Below, one piece after another: positions 24,963-34,006 of a DNA stretch of 64,000 nt (its first letter is position 1; every line of letters begins with the position of its first letter). Location: positions 408,743 through 472,742 of the forward strand of contig NZ_JOBH01000006.1 in NCBI RefSeq assembly GCF_000717745.1, given 5' to 3'. The stretch is from Streptomyces violens (GTDB taxonomy: Bacteria > Actinomycetota > Actinomycetes > Streptomycetales > Streptomycetaceae). Made by a program: the position numbers and the translations under genes. The notes under the pieces were generated by a model, which saw only the letters and a list, made by a program, of their open reading frames with translations, had not been told where the DNA came from and did not search any database.

Positions 24963-27900
24963 ATGGCAAAGCCGGCTGAGAGCGGTCGGGAATTCTGGCG
25001 GGGTGTACTCGTGGGAGGCGGCGCCACCGCGCTCCCGCGGTGGACCCGGCATCCAGTACCGGGCGTCGCCGAACAAGTGGCGAGCGTCCCGGCCGAGGTG
25101 GTCACGGCGGTACGCCGGCTGGCGGAGGAGCTGGCGGTGCCGTTCGACTCCCTTCTGCTGGCCGCGCACGCCAAGGTGCTCGCGGCACTGGCGGGCGAGC
25201 GGGACGTGGTGACCGGACATGTCGCAGTACGGGACGGTCGGCCGCTGCCCTGCCCGCTGACGACGGGCGCTGCCACCTGGCGGGCGCTGGTGCACGACGT
25301 GGACCGCGCCGTTTCGCGGCTTCTGACGCACCGTGAGTTCCCGGTCGAGGACCTCCGGCGCGAACTGGGCGTCACAGGGCCGGAGTTCGAGGCAGTGTGG
25401 GACCCTACAGGCGGCGAGGGCGACCCGACCGGCGACACCGTGCTGCGGATGGGCGTCTTGGCACGCGGCGAGGAACTGGTACTGCGGCTGCGGTACCGCA
25501 CCGAGGCGCTGGACGCGGCGTGCGTGGACCGGATCGCCGGCTACCACCGCCGCGCACTGGCGCTGCTGGCCGCCGGGCCCGACGCCGACCACACACGGCA
25601 GAGCCTGCTGTCCGCCGGCGAACTCCGCCACCAGCTCGAAGAGCTGGCCGGACCGCAGCGCGAGCTGCCCGACGCCCGCTTCCACGAGCTGTTCGAGCAA
25701 CGCGTACGCGCCCACCCGGACGCCGTCGCCGCCGTACAGGGCACCCGGCAGTGGACGTACCGGGAGCTCAACGCCCGCGCCAATCGGCTGGGCCGCGCCC
25801 TGCTGGCCAGGGGCCTGCGCCGGGAAGGCACCGTCGCCGTGGTGACCGAACGCAACCTGGACTGGATGGCCGCCGTGCTGGCGGTCTTCAAGGCCGGCGG
25901 TGTGTATCTGCCCATCGAGCCGCACTTCCCGGCCGACCGCATCGCCACCACGCTCTCCCGTGCGGAGTGCGGCCTCGTGCTGACCGAACCCGGCAGCACC
26001 GACACCCTGGACGAGGCGCTGGCCGCCGTGCCCGGCGCCCGCAAGCTCCTCATCGGCACCGCGTACGAGGAGGGACACACCGAGGACGACCTCGGGATCG
26101 TCATCGAGCCGGACCAGCTCGCGTACATCTACTTCACCTCCGGCTCCACCGGCGAGCCCAAGGGCGCGATGTGCGAACACGCCGGGATGCTCAACCATCT
26201 CTACGCCAAGATCGAGGACCTGGGCATCGGCGAGGGACAGGTGGTCGCCCAGACCGCACCCCAGTGCTTCGACATCTCGCTGTGGCAGCTCGTCTCCGCA
26301 CTGCTGGTCGGCGGCCGGACGCTGCTGGTCGGACAGGACGCCGTACTGGACGTCCAGCGGTTCGTCGACACCGTCGTCGAGGGCCGGGCCGGCGTGGTCC
26401 AGGTCGTCCCGTCCTACCTCGAAGTCGTGCTGTCCGCGCTGGAGGCGGCTCCTCGCGAACTGCCCGACCTGCACTGTGTGTCCGTCACCGGCGAAGCCCT
26501 GAAGAAGGAGCTGGCCCAGCGGTTCTTCACGGTCCTGCCGGGCCTGAAGCTGGTCAACGCCTACGGCCTCACCGAGACTTCGGACGACACCAACCATGAG
26601 GTGATGCACCGCGCGCCCGAGGGCGACCGGGTACCGCTCGGCCCCGCCGTGCGCAATGTGCACGTCCACGTCGTCGACGACCACCTCGCCCCGGTACCGC
26701 TCGGTGCCCCCGGCGAGATCGTCTTCTCCGGCGTCTGCGTCGGCCGCGGCTACGTCAACGACCCGGAGCGGACCCGGCAGGCGTTCCTGCCCGACCCGCA
26801 CCGGCCCGGCGCCCGGCTGTACCGCAGCGGGGACCGGGGCCGCTGGCAGGCGGAGGGCAAGCTGGAGTTCCTCGGCCGCCGGGACACCCAGGTCAAGATC
26901 CGCGGCTTCCGCATCGAGATCGGCGAGATCGAGAACGCACTGCTGCGGATGGCCGGGGTGCGGGACGGCGCCGTGGTCGTCGCCGAGCGCGCCGACCGCA
27001 GCAAGCACCTGATCGCCTTCTACTCCGGACGCGAACTGGAGGTCACCACACTGCGCCAGGGGCTGGGGGAGTCGCTGCCCGGCTACATGGTGCCCACCGC
27101 CTTCCACCACCTGGACAGCCTGCCGCTGACCGCCAACAGCAAGATCGACCGCAAGGCGCTCACCGCGCTGGCCGGCCGGCTGGGGATGGCCGAGGAGGAC
27201 TACCACGCGCCGCGCACCGCCACCGAACGGCGGCTGGCCGCCGCCTGGTCCACCGTGCTCGGCATCCCGCAGGAACGCATCGGCCGACGCGACCACTTCT
27301 TCGACCGCGGCGGCACCTCGCTGTCGGCGGTGAAGCTCGCCGTCACCCTGAAGCGCGCCGTCTCCCTGAAGGACGTCACCCGCCACCCGGTCCTCGCCGA
27401 CCTGGCCGACGTGGTCGACGGCCGCTCCGTACGCCGCGAAGGGCTGCTGCACGCCCTCGCGGAACCGGGCGGCGACAGCGCCGGGGCGCTGGTGTGCTTC
27501 CCGTACGCCGGCGGCAACGCGGTCAACTTCCAGCCGCTGGCCCGCGCCCTGCGCGGCACCGGGCGCGCGGTGTACGCCGTGGAACTGCCCGGGCACGACC
27601 TCACGGCGCACAGCGAGCCGTTCGTCTCCCTGGAGGACGTCGCCGAGCAGGCCGCCACCGAGATCGTCCGGCGCGGCCTGGACAACGTACTGCTGTGGGG
27701 CCACTCCTCGGGCACCGCCTTCGCGGCCGAGACGGCCCGGCGCCTGGAACAGCGCGGCGTGACCGTCCAGCGCCTCTTCCTCGCAGCCCAGCTGCCCGGC
27801 GACGCCGCCGCCCGGCGCGCCGCCATGACCGTACTCGCCGGCCGCGACAACGCTTCGATCGCCGCGCAGCTGTCGGCGGAGGGCGGCTACACCGAACTGG

Positions 27901-28214
27901 AGGAACTGGACGCCCAGCGCGCCGAGCACGTCGGCGCGGCCTACCGCCACGACTGCCTCGCCGCCCACCGGTACTTCGCCGGCCTGCTGCAGGACCCGCC
28001 GGCGGAGAAGCTGTCCGCGCCGGTCACCGTGGTCGTCGCCGCCGACGACCCGGCCACGGCCGACGCCGGCCTCCGCCACCAGGACTGGCAGCTGCTCGCC
28101 GAGGACGTGGGCCTGCACGAACTGCCCGACGGCGGCCACTACTTCCTGCGCACCCGCCCCGACCGGGCGGCACAGGCCGTACAGGCCGCCGCCGCTTTGT
28201 TGGCTTCTTCTTGA
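24963..28214 (+). CDS. NRPS: half condensation domain - adenylation - carrier - thioesterase
   Basis: 1083 residues. Residues 8-215 match the second half of a condensation domain (FWRGVL, FDSLLLAAHAKVLAALAGE, RDVVTGHVA) but lack the HHxxxDG catalytic half. The adenylation domain (about 238-735) has YFTSGSTGEPKG, FDISLWQ, YGLTE, RSGDRG and the A10 lysine K727 (NSKIDRKAL). The carrier serine is 786 (DRGGTSLSAV). The thioesterase follows (CFPYAGGN, nucleophile S915 in GHSSG, GGHYF). My hand alignment to GrsA gives specificity residues D-I-W-Q-S-T-A-D-D-K, which I cannot assign with certainty; the SbnA/SbnB neighbours make L-2,3-diaminopropionate the best guess. The TE resembles external type II editing enzymes. 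ATG 24963 with GGAGGGGG upstream. Confidence 0.9.
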   Translation: MAKPAESGREFWRGVLVGGGATALPRWTRHPVPGVAEQVASVPAEVVTAVRRLAEELAVPFDSLLLAAHAKVLAALAGERDVVTGHVAVRDGRPLPCPLTTGAATWRALVHDVDRAVSRLLTHREFPVEDLRRELGVTGPEFEAVWDPTGGEGDPTGDTVLRMGVLARGEELVLRLRYRTEALDAACVDRIAGYHRRALALLAAGPDADHTRQSLLSAGELRHQLEELAGPQRELPDARFHELFEQRVRAHPDAVAAVQGTRQWTYRELNARANRLGRALLARGLRREGTVAVVTERNLDWMAAVLAVFKAGGVYLPIEPHFPADRIATTLSRAECGLVLTEPGSTDTLDEALAAVPGARKLLIGTAYEEGHTEDDLGIVIEPDQLAYIYFTSGSTGEPKGAMCEHAGMLNHLYAKIEDLGIGEGQVVAQTAPQCFDISLWQLVSALLVGGRTLLVGQDAVLDVQRFVDTVVEGRAGVVQVVPSYLEVVLSALEAAPRELPDLHCVSVTGEALKKELAQRFFTVLPGLKLVNAYGLTETSDDTNHEVMHRAPEGDRVPLGPAVRNVHVHVVDDHLAPVPLGAPGEIVFSGVCVGRGYVNDPERTRQAFLPDPHRPGARLYRSGDRGRWQAEGKLEFLGRRDTQVKIRGFRIEIGEIENALLRMAGVRDGAVVVAERADRSKHLIAFYSGRELEVTTLRQGLGESLPGYMVPTAFHHLDSLPLTANSKIDRKALTALAGRLGMAEEDYHAPRTATERRLAAAWSTVLGIPQERIGRRDHFFDRGGTSLSAVKLAVTLKRAVSLKDVTRHPVLADLADVVDGRSVRREGLLHALAEPGGDSAGALVCFPYAGGNAVNFQPLARALRGTGRAVYAVELPGHDLTAHSEPFVSLEDVAEQAATEIVRRGLDNVLLWGHSSGTAFAAETARRLEQRGVTVQRLFLAAQLPGDAAARRAAMTVLAGRDNASIAAQLSAEGGYTELEELDAQRAEHVGAAYRHDCLAAHRYFAGLLQDPPAEKLSAPVTVVVAADDPATADAGLRHQDWQLLAEDVGLHELPDGGHYFLRTRPDRAAQAVQAAAALLASS

Positions 28215-28237
28215 TAACAACGAAAGGAAGATCGGAA

Positions 28238-29242
28238 ATGTCGCAATTCCCGGCGTCCCTGCTCGACGTGGAACGCCAGCCAGGCAGGCCCCCGATGCTG
28301 CGGGCCGAGACCACCGGTGACGCGCCGCGCTGGGTCGCCGAGCACCGGGACGCCCTGCGCGCCGCCGTTGCCGAACACGGCGCACTGCTCGTCCGCGGCC
28401 TCGGGTTACGGGATCCGGCCGGTACCGGAGCCGTCTTCCGGCGGCTGGCCACCGGCATGGTGCGCGAGCAGGAGGCGTTCGCGCCCCGGCGGTCCTATCC
28501 CGAGGAGGGGGTCTACTCCTCCACCAAATGGCCGCCGAACCAGCAGATGTGCATGCACCACGAGCTGAGTTACACCCTCACCTTCCCCGGCCTGATGATG
28601 TTCGCCTGCCTGACCGCGCCGGCCGAGGGCGGGGCCACCACGGTGGCCGACGCGTCCGCCGTGCTCGACGCGCTCCCCACCGAACTGGTGCGGCGCTTCG
28701 AGCGGGAGGGCTGGCTGCTCACCCGCAGTTACAACGAAGAGATCGGCGCGTCCTGGGAGGAGGCGTTCGGCACCGACAGCCGCGAAGCTGTCGAGCGGTA
28801 CTGCCGCGCGAACGCGATCGACTTCGAATGGCAGGACGACAACGGCCTGCGCACCCGCCAGCGCCGCAGTGCCGTGGTACGCCACCCGGTCACCGGCCGG
28901 CGCTGCTGGTTCAACCAGATCGCCTTCCTGAACGAATGGACCATGGAGCCCGAGGTGCACGAGTACCTGGTGGAGGTCTACGGCCCCGACGGGCTGCCGT
29001 TCAACACGCGCTTCGGCAACGGCGACCCCATCGGAGAGGACATCGTGCAATTGCTCAACAAGGTCTACGAGGAGCACACCGCCCGCGAGCCCTGGCAGGC
29101 CGGCGATCTGCTCCTGGTGGACAACATCCGTACCGCGCACAGCAGGGAACCCTTCGAAGGACCGCGCGAGGTGCTGGTGGCGATGGCCGACGGGGTGCGG
29201 CTGGCCGACTGCGCGCCCACCATCGAGGTGAGTGCCCGGTGA
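28238..29242 (+). CDS. TauD/SyrP-like Fe(II)/2-oxoglutarate dioxygenase
   Basis: 334 residues. The metal-binding HxE is at 107/109 (QMCMHHELSYTL), the distal His is at 301 (DNIRTAHSREPF), and a 2-oxoglutarate Arg follows (GPREVLVAM). The HxE within NxxMHHExSY is typical of the SyrP group, which hydroxylate the beta carbon of an amino acid bound to a carrier protein. Its place between the NRPS and SbnB suggests beta-hydroxylation of carrier-bound diaminopropionate or a neighbouring residue. The codon for Leu57 is TTA (28406-28408), giving bldA dependence for a tailoring step. GAAAGGAAG precedes the ATG. Its stop overlaps the next start (GTGA). Confidence 0.85.
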   Translation: MSQFPASLLDVERQPGRPPMLRAETTGDAPRWVAEHRDALRAAVAEHGALLVRGLGLRDPAGTGAVFRRLATGMVREQEAFAPRRSYPEEGVYSSTKWPPNQQMCMHHELSYTLTFPGLMMFACLTAPAEGGATTVADASAVLDALPTELVRRFEREGWLLTRSYNEEIGASWEEAFGTDSREAVERYCRANAIDFEWQDDNGLRTRQRRSAVVRHPVTGRRCWFNQIAFLNEWTMEPEVHEYLVEVYGPDGLPFNTRFGNGDPIGEDIVQLLNKVYEEHTAREPWQAGDLLLVDNIRTAHSREPFEGPREVLVAMADGVRLADCAPTIEVSAR

Positions 29243-30309
29243 CGACCATCCACCCCACCGCCGACGAAGCCACCGGCCAGGGGCCGAAGAAGGTGCCGCC
29301 GTTCGCGGTGGTCTCCGGCTCCCAGGTCCAGCGCGCCCTGCAGGGCCGCGAGCGGGAGCTCGTCGACCTGGTCGAGGCCACCTACCGGCTGCACGGCGCC
29401 GGCGACACGGTCAACCCGCCCTCGTACTTCCTGCGGTTCCCCGACCGGCCGTCCTCGCGGATCATCGCGCTGCCCGCATCGGTGGGCGGCCAGGAACCGG
29501 TCGACGGCCTGAAATGGATATCGAGCTTTCCCGAGAACGTCGCGGCCGGCATTCCCCGGGCGTCGGCGGTCCTGATCCTCAACGACCACGACACCGGGTA
29601 CCCGTTCGCCTGCCTGGAGAGCTCGATCATCTCCGCCACCCGCACGGCCGCCTCGGCGGCGTCGGCGGCCGACTGGCTCACCCGCGGCCGGCCGCGGCCC
29701 GTGCGGGTCGGCTTCTTCGGTACGGGCCTCATCGCCCGCTACATCCACACCTTCCTGGCCGCCACCGGCTGGGAGTTCGAGGACATCGGCGTGCACGACG
29801 TGTCCGCCGACAGCGCCGCGGGCTTCCGCACGTACCTCGAACAGTCCGGCACCAACGGCCGGATCACCGTCCACGACAGCGCCGAGCAGCTGATCCGCCA
29901 CAGCGACCTGGTGATCTTCGCCACGGTCGCGGGCCGGCCGCACGTCAGCGACGTGTCGTGGTTCGCACACCATCCACTGGTGCTGCACGTCTCGCTGCGC
30001 GACCTCGCGCCGCAGATCGTGCTCGCCTCGTCCAACATCGTCGACGACGTCGAACACTGCCTGAAGGCCGATACCTCACCGCACCTGGCCGAACAGCTCT
30101 CCGGCAGCAGGGACTTCCTGCACGGGACGCTGGCCGAGGTGATGGCGGGGGAGGTGCGGCCGCCGGCGGACCGCCCGCTGGTCTTCTCGCCGTTCGGACT
30201 GGGGGTCCTGGACCTGGCGGTCGGCAAGTACGTCTACGACGAAGTGGTCCGCTCGGGGGAGCTGCACGTCATCGACGGCTTCTTCCACGAGCTGCGCCGG
30301 TACGGATGA
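29239..30309 (+). CDS. SbnB-like N-(2-amino-2-carboxyethyl)-L-glutamate dehydrogenase
   Basis: 356 residues, ornithine cyclodeaminase/mu-crystallin fold. Features: PPSYFLRFPDRPSSRIIALP, the substrate segment GLKWISSFPENV, the Rossmann motif VGFFGTGLIARYI, and LRDLAPQIV. The sequence follows SbnB/VioK-type enzymes, which oxidatively cleave N-(2-amino-2-carboxyethyl)-glutamate with NAD+ to L-2,3-diaminopropionate, 2-oxoglutarate and ammonia equivalents. It is the second step after SbnA. The GTG start at 29239 overlaps the dioxygenase stop, indicating coupling. The 2-oxoglutarate released could feed the neighbouring dioxygenase. Confidence 0.88.
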   Translation: MTTIHPTADEATGQGPKKVPPFAVVSGSQVQRALQGRERELVDLVEATYRLHGAGDTVNPPSYFLRFPDRPSSRIIALPASVGGQEPVDGLKWISSFPENVAAGIPRASAVLILNDHDTGYPFACLESSIISATRTAASAASAADWLTRGRPRPVRVGFFGTGLIARYIHTFLAATGWEFEDIGVHDVSADSAAGFRTYLEQSGTNGRITVHDSAEQLIRHSDLVIFATVAGRPHVSDVSWFAHHPLVLHVSLRDLAPQIVLASSNIVDDVEHCLKADTSPHLAEQLSGSRDFLHGTLAEVMAGEVRPPADRPLVFSPFGLGVLDLAVGKYVYDEVVRSGELHVIDGFFHELRRYG

Positions 30310-30361
30310 GCGGCCGGGTCCTACGGCCGCACATGGGGGGTCATCAAATGAGGGGGTCATC

Positions 30362-31348
30362 GTGCCAGTCATATCAGTTCCCCTGGACTTCAATGAGGAA
30401 GAGCTCTACGTCGATCTGCGATCCACCTTCGGACAGCCACTGTTCCTGAAGTGCGAGGGGTTCAACTTCGCCGGGTCGATCAAGCTGAAGGCAGCGGCGG
30501 AGATGGTCGAGGCCGCGGAGCGCGAGGGTGCACTGTTGCCGGGATCGGTCCTGGTGGAGTCCTCGTCCGGAAACCTGGGCGTGGCACTCAGCATGATCGC
30601 GGCAAGCAAGGGCTACGGGTTCGTCTGCGTGACCGACCCGCGCTGCAATCTGTCGTCCCGGCGGATGATGGAAGCCCTGGGCAGCCAGGTGCACATCATC
30701 GCCGAACCGGACACCCACGGCGGCTGGCTGGGCGCGCGGATCGATTACGTGCGTGCCCTGTGCGCCTCCGACGACCGGTACGTCTGGCTGAACCAGTACA
30801 CCAACCCGGGTAACTGGAAGGCGCACTACCGCACCACCGCACCGGCCATCGCCCGTCAATTCCCGGACTTGGACGTGCTGTTCGTCGGCGCCGGCACCAC
30901 CGGCACGCTGATGGGCTGCGCGCGCTACTTCTGGGAGTACCACCGCAGGGTCCGCGTGATCGCCGTCGACAGCGTCGGCTCGGTCACCTTCGGCGGCCCG
31001 CCCGGCCGCCGGATGATCCCGGGCCTGGGCACCAGCGTCCGCCCGGCGCTGCTGGACGAGTCCTACGTGGACGAGGTGATCCAGGTGGAGGAGGCCGACA
31101 CCGTCCGCGCCTGCCACCGTCTGGCCCGCAGCGGATTCCTGTTCGGCGGTTCCACCGGCACGGTGGTCAGCGGCGCGACCGACTGGCTGGCGCGTCATGA
31201 GGACCGCGACGTGACAGCGGTGGCCATCGCCCCTGACCTCGGCGAGCGCTACCTCGACACCATCTACCAGACCAACTGGCTCCAGGACCTGTACGGAGAG
31301 GAGATCCTCAGCGCCGACGAGCTGACGGCCGGCACCCGCTCGGCCTGA
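30362..31348 (+). CDS. SbnA-like N-(2-amino-2-carboxyethyl)-L-glutamate synthase
   Basis: 328 residues, PLP-dependent cysteine-synthase fold. The PLP lysine is Lys41 in FAGSIKLKAA (where cysteine synthases have SVKDR). Other motifs are VESSSGNLGVALSMIAA (substrate loop), VGAGTTGTLMGCARYF (phosphate loop) and FLFGGSTGTVVSG. SbnA condenses O-phospho-L-serine with L-glutamate; together with SbnB it makes L-2,3-diaminopropionate. It starts at GTG 30362, 52 bp after SbnB, and closes the operon before a strong hairpin. Confidence 0.88.
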   Translation: MPVISVPLDFNEEELYVDLRSTFGQPLFLKCEGFNFAGSIKLKAAAEMVEAAEREGALLPGSVLVESSSGNLGVALSMIAASKGYGFVCVTDPRCNLSSRRMMEALGSQVHIIAEPDTHGGWLGARIDYVRALCASDDRYVWLNQYTNPGNWKAHYRTTAPAIARQFPDLDVLFVGAGTTGTLMGCARYFWEYHRRVRVIAVDSVGSVTFGGPPGRRMIPGLGTSVRPALLDESYVDEVIQVEEADTVRACHRLARSGFLFGGSTGTVVSGATDWLARHEDRDVTAVAIAPDLGERYLDTIYQTNWLQDLYGEEILSADELTAGTRSA

Positions 31349-31376
31349 CGCACGCGCCGTGAGGCGCTGCCCCCGC

Positions 31377-31412
31377 GCCCACCGGCCCCGCTACGCAAGG
31401 GGGCCGGTGGGC
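31377..31412. terminator. Hairpin terminator ending the diaminopropionate NRPS operon
   Basis: GCCCACCGGCCCC, loop GCTACGCAAG, GGGGCCGGTGGGC: a perfect 13-bp stem located 28 bp after SbnA and 84 bp before the convergent epoxide hydrolase stop. It is probably bidirectional. Confidence 0.8.
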
Positions 31413-31496
31413 ACGGCGTTCGCCGGAGCGCGGACGCGCGCTCGACGAGACAGCCGAACACGCAGTACGTCCTCCAATACGTCCTCGACGCCGTCC

Positions 31497-32501
31497 TCAG
31501 TCGCGTACGGGCAGCTGCGCGAGGAAGTCCAGCAGTGCCGCGTTCACCTCTTCGGGATGCTCCTGCTGCGTCCAGTGGCCGCAGCCGGGCAGTGTGACAT
31601 TGGCGTGCAGCCGCGGCAGTACCTGGTCCAGGGCCGGGAGCAGCCGGTCCATGCCGGGGAACGCCCGGACCAGGTCCCGGTCCCCGGCGACGTACAGCGC
31701 GGGTATGTCGATGCCCCGGCCGTGGAACGGCGCGAGCAGCTCCCAGTTGCGGTCGATGTTCCGGTACCAGTTGAGGCCGCCCGTGAACGCCCGGTCGTCG
31801 TGCTGGGCGTAATCGCGCGTGAAGGCGTCGAGGTCGGCGTCGGTGAGCCAGCCGGGCAACTCCTTCGGCTCCGGCATCGTGTCCAGCACCGAATGGCCCT
31901 CGGGGATCACCCACGGCACCGGCGGGTCGGTGAGCGGGCTGTCCCCGGAACCGCCGTACAGCAGCCGGCGGAACGTCGACCGCACGTCCCGGGCCAGCTC
32001 GGCGTCCGCGACCCCGGGCTCCTGGAAGTACTGCTGGTAGAACCCCTCGCCGAGCTGGGCGCGCAGGGCCGGCAGCGGGGCGGCCGTGCCGCGCGGCACC
32101 GGCGGCACGCTCAGCCCGGCGACGCCGCGCACCACGTCCGGGCGGAGCATGGCGGTCGTCCAGGCGACCGGCGCGCCCCAGTCGTGCCCGACCACGACCG
32201 CCTGCTCCTCACCGAGGGCCCGTATCAGCCCGATCACGTCCCCGGTGAGATGCAGCATGGTGTACGCGGAGATGTCCGCCGGCTGCTCGCTGCGGGCGTA
32301 GCCGCGCTGATCGGGGGCGACGACCCGGTACCCGGCCGCGGCCAGCGGCCCGAACTGGTGCCGCCAGGAGTACCACGACTCCGGGAAGCCGTGCAGCAGC
32401 AGGACCAGCGGCCCCTGCCCCTGCTCGGCGATGTGCAGCCGGACGCCGTTGACCTCGACGAACCGGTGCTCGACGGAAGGGGCCTCGACGGAAGGGGTCA
32501 C
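31497..32501 (-). CDS. Alpha/beta-hydrolase, epoxide hydrolase (second copy of the family)
   Basis: 334 residues starting at GTG 32501, with AGGAGG four bases upstream. Motifs: HGFPESWYSW, APDQRGYARS, nucleophile GHDWGAPVAW, cap region YQQYFQEPGVA, NWYRNIDRNW, and catalytic His GCGHWTQQEHPEEV. It is clearly paralogous to the enzyme at 20222. Orientation is convergent with the NRPS operon and separated by a terminator, so it is probably a separate unit. Substrate unknown; a role in the adjacent cluster is possible but not shown. Confidence 0.87.
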   Translation of the reverse strand: MTPSVEAPSVEHRFVEVNGVRLHIAEQGQGPLVLLLHGFPESWYSWRHQFGPLAAAGYRVVAPDQRGYARSEQPADISAYTMLHLTGDVIGLIRALGEEQAVVVGHDWGAPVAWTTAMLRPDVVRGVAGLSVPPVPRGTAAPLPALRAQLGEGFYQQYFQEPGVADAELARDVRSTFRRLLYGGSGDSPLTDPPVPWVIPEGHSVLDTMPEPKELPGWLTDADLDAFTRDYAQHDDRAFTGGLNWYRNIDRNWELLAPFHGRGIDIPALYVAGDRDLVRAFPGMDRLLPALDQVLPRLHANVTLPGCGHWTQQEHPEEVNAALLDFLAQLPVRD

Positions 32502-32672
32502 CTGTCCTCCTGCGCTCGTGCGTTGCGTTACGTGACCTTGGGTCACGGTCACACTTCATGAACGGTCCGGGAGACGGCCTTGTTCCGCTTTCCGCCTTCT
32601 CGATCGGGGGAGTTGAGGCCCCGTCATGGGGACCTTCCGCCGGGCGCGACCGGCCTTGCGGGGAGCCGGTCG

Positions 32673-33995
32673 TCAGCCGCCGGCGCTCTCCCGCGCGGCG
32701 ACCTCGCCGGCGCCGCGCCAGGGGCGGACGAGGACGAGCAGACAGCCACCGGCCGCCACGAGCGCGCCGAGCATGATCAGTGCCATCGGCGCGGAACTGT
32801 CCTCCCCGAACAGGCCGACCAAAGGCGAAGCGATCGCGCCGAACAGGAACTGGAGGCCGCCCAGCAGCGCGGAGGCCGCACCGGGCGCCGACCGGCCCAG
32901 CGTCTGCCCGAGGCTCATGGTGGCGGGGAAGACCAGCCCGATGCCGCACGTGGTCACGAACAGGGACAGCCACGTCCCGGCGAAGGTCTCGCCCGCGACC
33001 GCGAGCAGCACGACCTGCGCGAGCGCGCCGACGGCGGCCAGCGCCACCCCGGCGACCAGCAGAACGTTCAGCCGCACCCGGCGCGCCAGCCGCCCGAACA
33101 CCGCCCCGGCGGCCAGCATGCCGAGGGCGTTGACGGCGAAGATCAGCGAATACGTGGTGGGGGAGACGCCGTGCAGGTTCTCGAAGACGAAGCTGGAGCC
33201 GGCGATGTACGAGAACAGCGCGGCCGCCGTGCAGCCGAGCACGAGCACGTACCCCATGAAGGCCCGGGAGCCCAGCAGCCGGCCCATCGCCCGGAACGTG
33301 CCACTCACCCCGCCGGCGTGCCGCCGCTCCGGAGGCAGCGACTCCGGCACCTTGGCCAGCACTGCCAACAGGAGCAGCACGCCGATGACGGTGAGGACGA
33401 CGAAGACGGCCCGCCACGTGGACACCGACAGGACCGCGCCGCCGAGCACGGGCGCGGCCACCGGCGCGACGCCGAGGATCTGTGAGAGCAGGGCGAAGTA
33501 GCGCGGGATGTCGGCCCCGTGGAAGCGGTCGGTGAGCACCGCCCGGGCCAGCACCATGCCGGCGGCGCCGGTCGCCCCCTGAAGGAAGCGGGCGACGGTC
33601 AGTACCTCCACGCCGGGCGCGACCGTGCACACCAACGAGAACAGTGCGAAACCCGCGGAACCCGCCACGAGCAGCCGCCGGCGCCCGAGGCTGTCGCTCA
33701 GCGGTCCGATGACGAGCTGGCCGACGACGAGCCCGGCCAGGAAGGCGGTCATGGTGAGCTGGATCGCTGAGCTGCCGGCGTGCAACGAGGCACCCATGGC
33801 GGGGAAGCCCGGCACGTACATGTCGGTCGCGAGTGGGGCCACGGCGGTGAGCGCACCGAGCACGGCAATCAGCGCGCCGGCACGCCTCGGTGCCGCGGCC
33901 GGGGCGGTGCCGGATGTGCCGGATGTGCTGGGTGTGCTGGGTGTGCCCGGAGGGGCGTGCGCAGGGTCCGCGGCAGCGGGAGAGCGAGATATCAT
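32673..33995 (-). CDS. Bcr/CflA family drug-resistance MFS transporter
   Basis: 440 residues with 12 predicted membrane helices and a Thr/Ser/Gly-rich N-terminal tail of about 35 residues. The first helix region (TAVAPLATDMYVPGFPAMGA) and motif A (GPLSDSLGRRRLLVAG) are typical of the Bcr/CflA branch of proton-coupled drug exporters, as is RFLQGATGAAGMVLARAVL. It is divergent from a MarR regulator with start codons only 16 bp apart, so the two are surely co-regulated. Position next to the biosynthetic cluster allows self-resistance, but a general efflux role is equally likely. Confidence 0.87.
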   Translation of the reverse strand: MISRSPAAADPAHAPPGTPSTPSTSGTSGTAPAAAPRRAGALIAVLGALTAVAPLATDMYVPGFPAMGASLHAGSSAIQLTMTAFLAGLVVGQLVIGPLSDSLGRRRLLVAGSAGFALFSLVCTVAPGVEVLTVARFLQGATGAAGMVLARAVLTDRFHGADIPRYFALLSQILGVAPVAAPVLGGAVLSVSTWRAVFVVLTVIGVLLLLAVLAKVPESLPPERRHAGGVSGTFRAMGRLLGSRAFMGYVLVLGCTAAALFSYIAGSSFVFENLHGVSPTTYSLIFAVNALGMLAAGAVFGRLARRVRLNVLLVAGVALAAVGALAQVVLLAVAGETFAGTWLSLFVTTCGIGLVFPATMSLGQTLGRSAPGAASALLGGLQFLFGAIASPLVGLFGEDSSAPMALIMLGALVAAGGCLLVLVRPWRGAGEVAARESAGG

Positions 33996-34006
33996 GGCAA
34001 AAAGAT

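Noticed and set aside
24812..24979. Small ORF (MTQRPRPPRV...) overlapping the end of the carrier gene
   Set aside because: It overlaps the next gene's ribosome site and start, has no own ribosome site, and shows no RiPP precursor features.
22662..28385. 1907-codon leftward frame opposite the NRPS genes
   Set aside because: It is a GC-bias shadow of three well-supported rightward genes; the translation lacks domains and is Gly/Ala/Val-rich with no start site.
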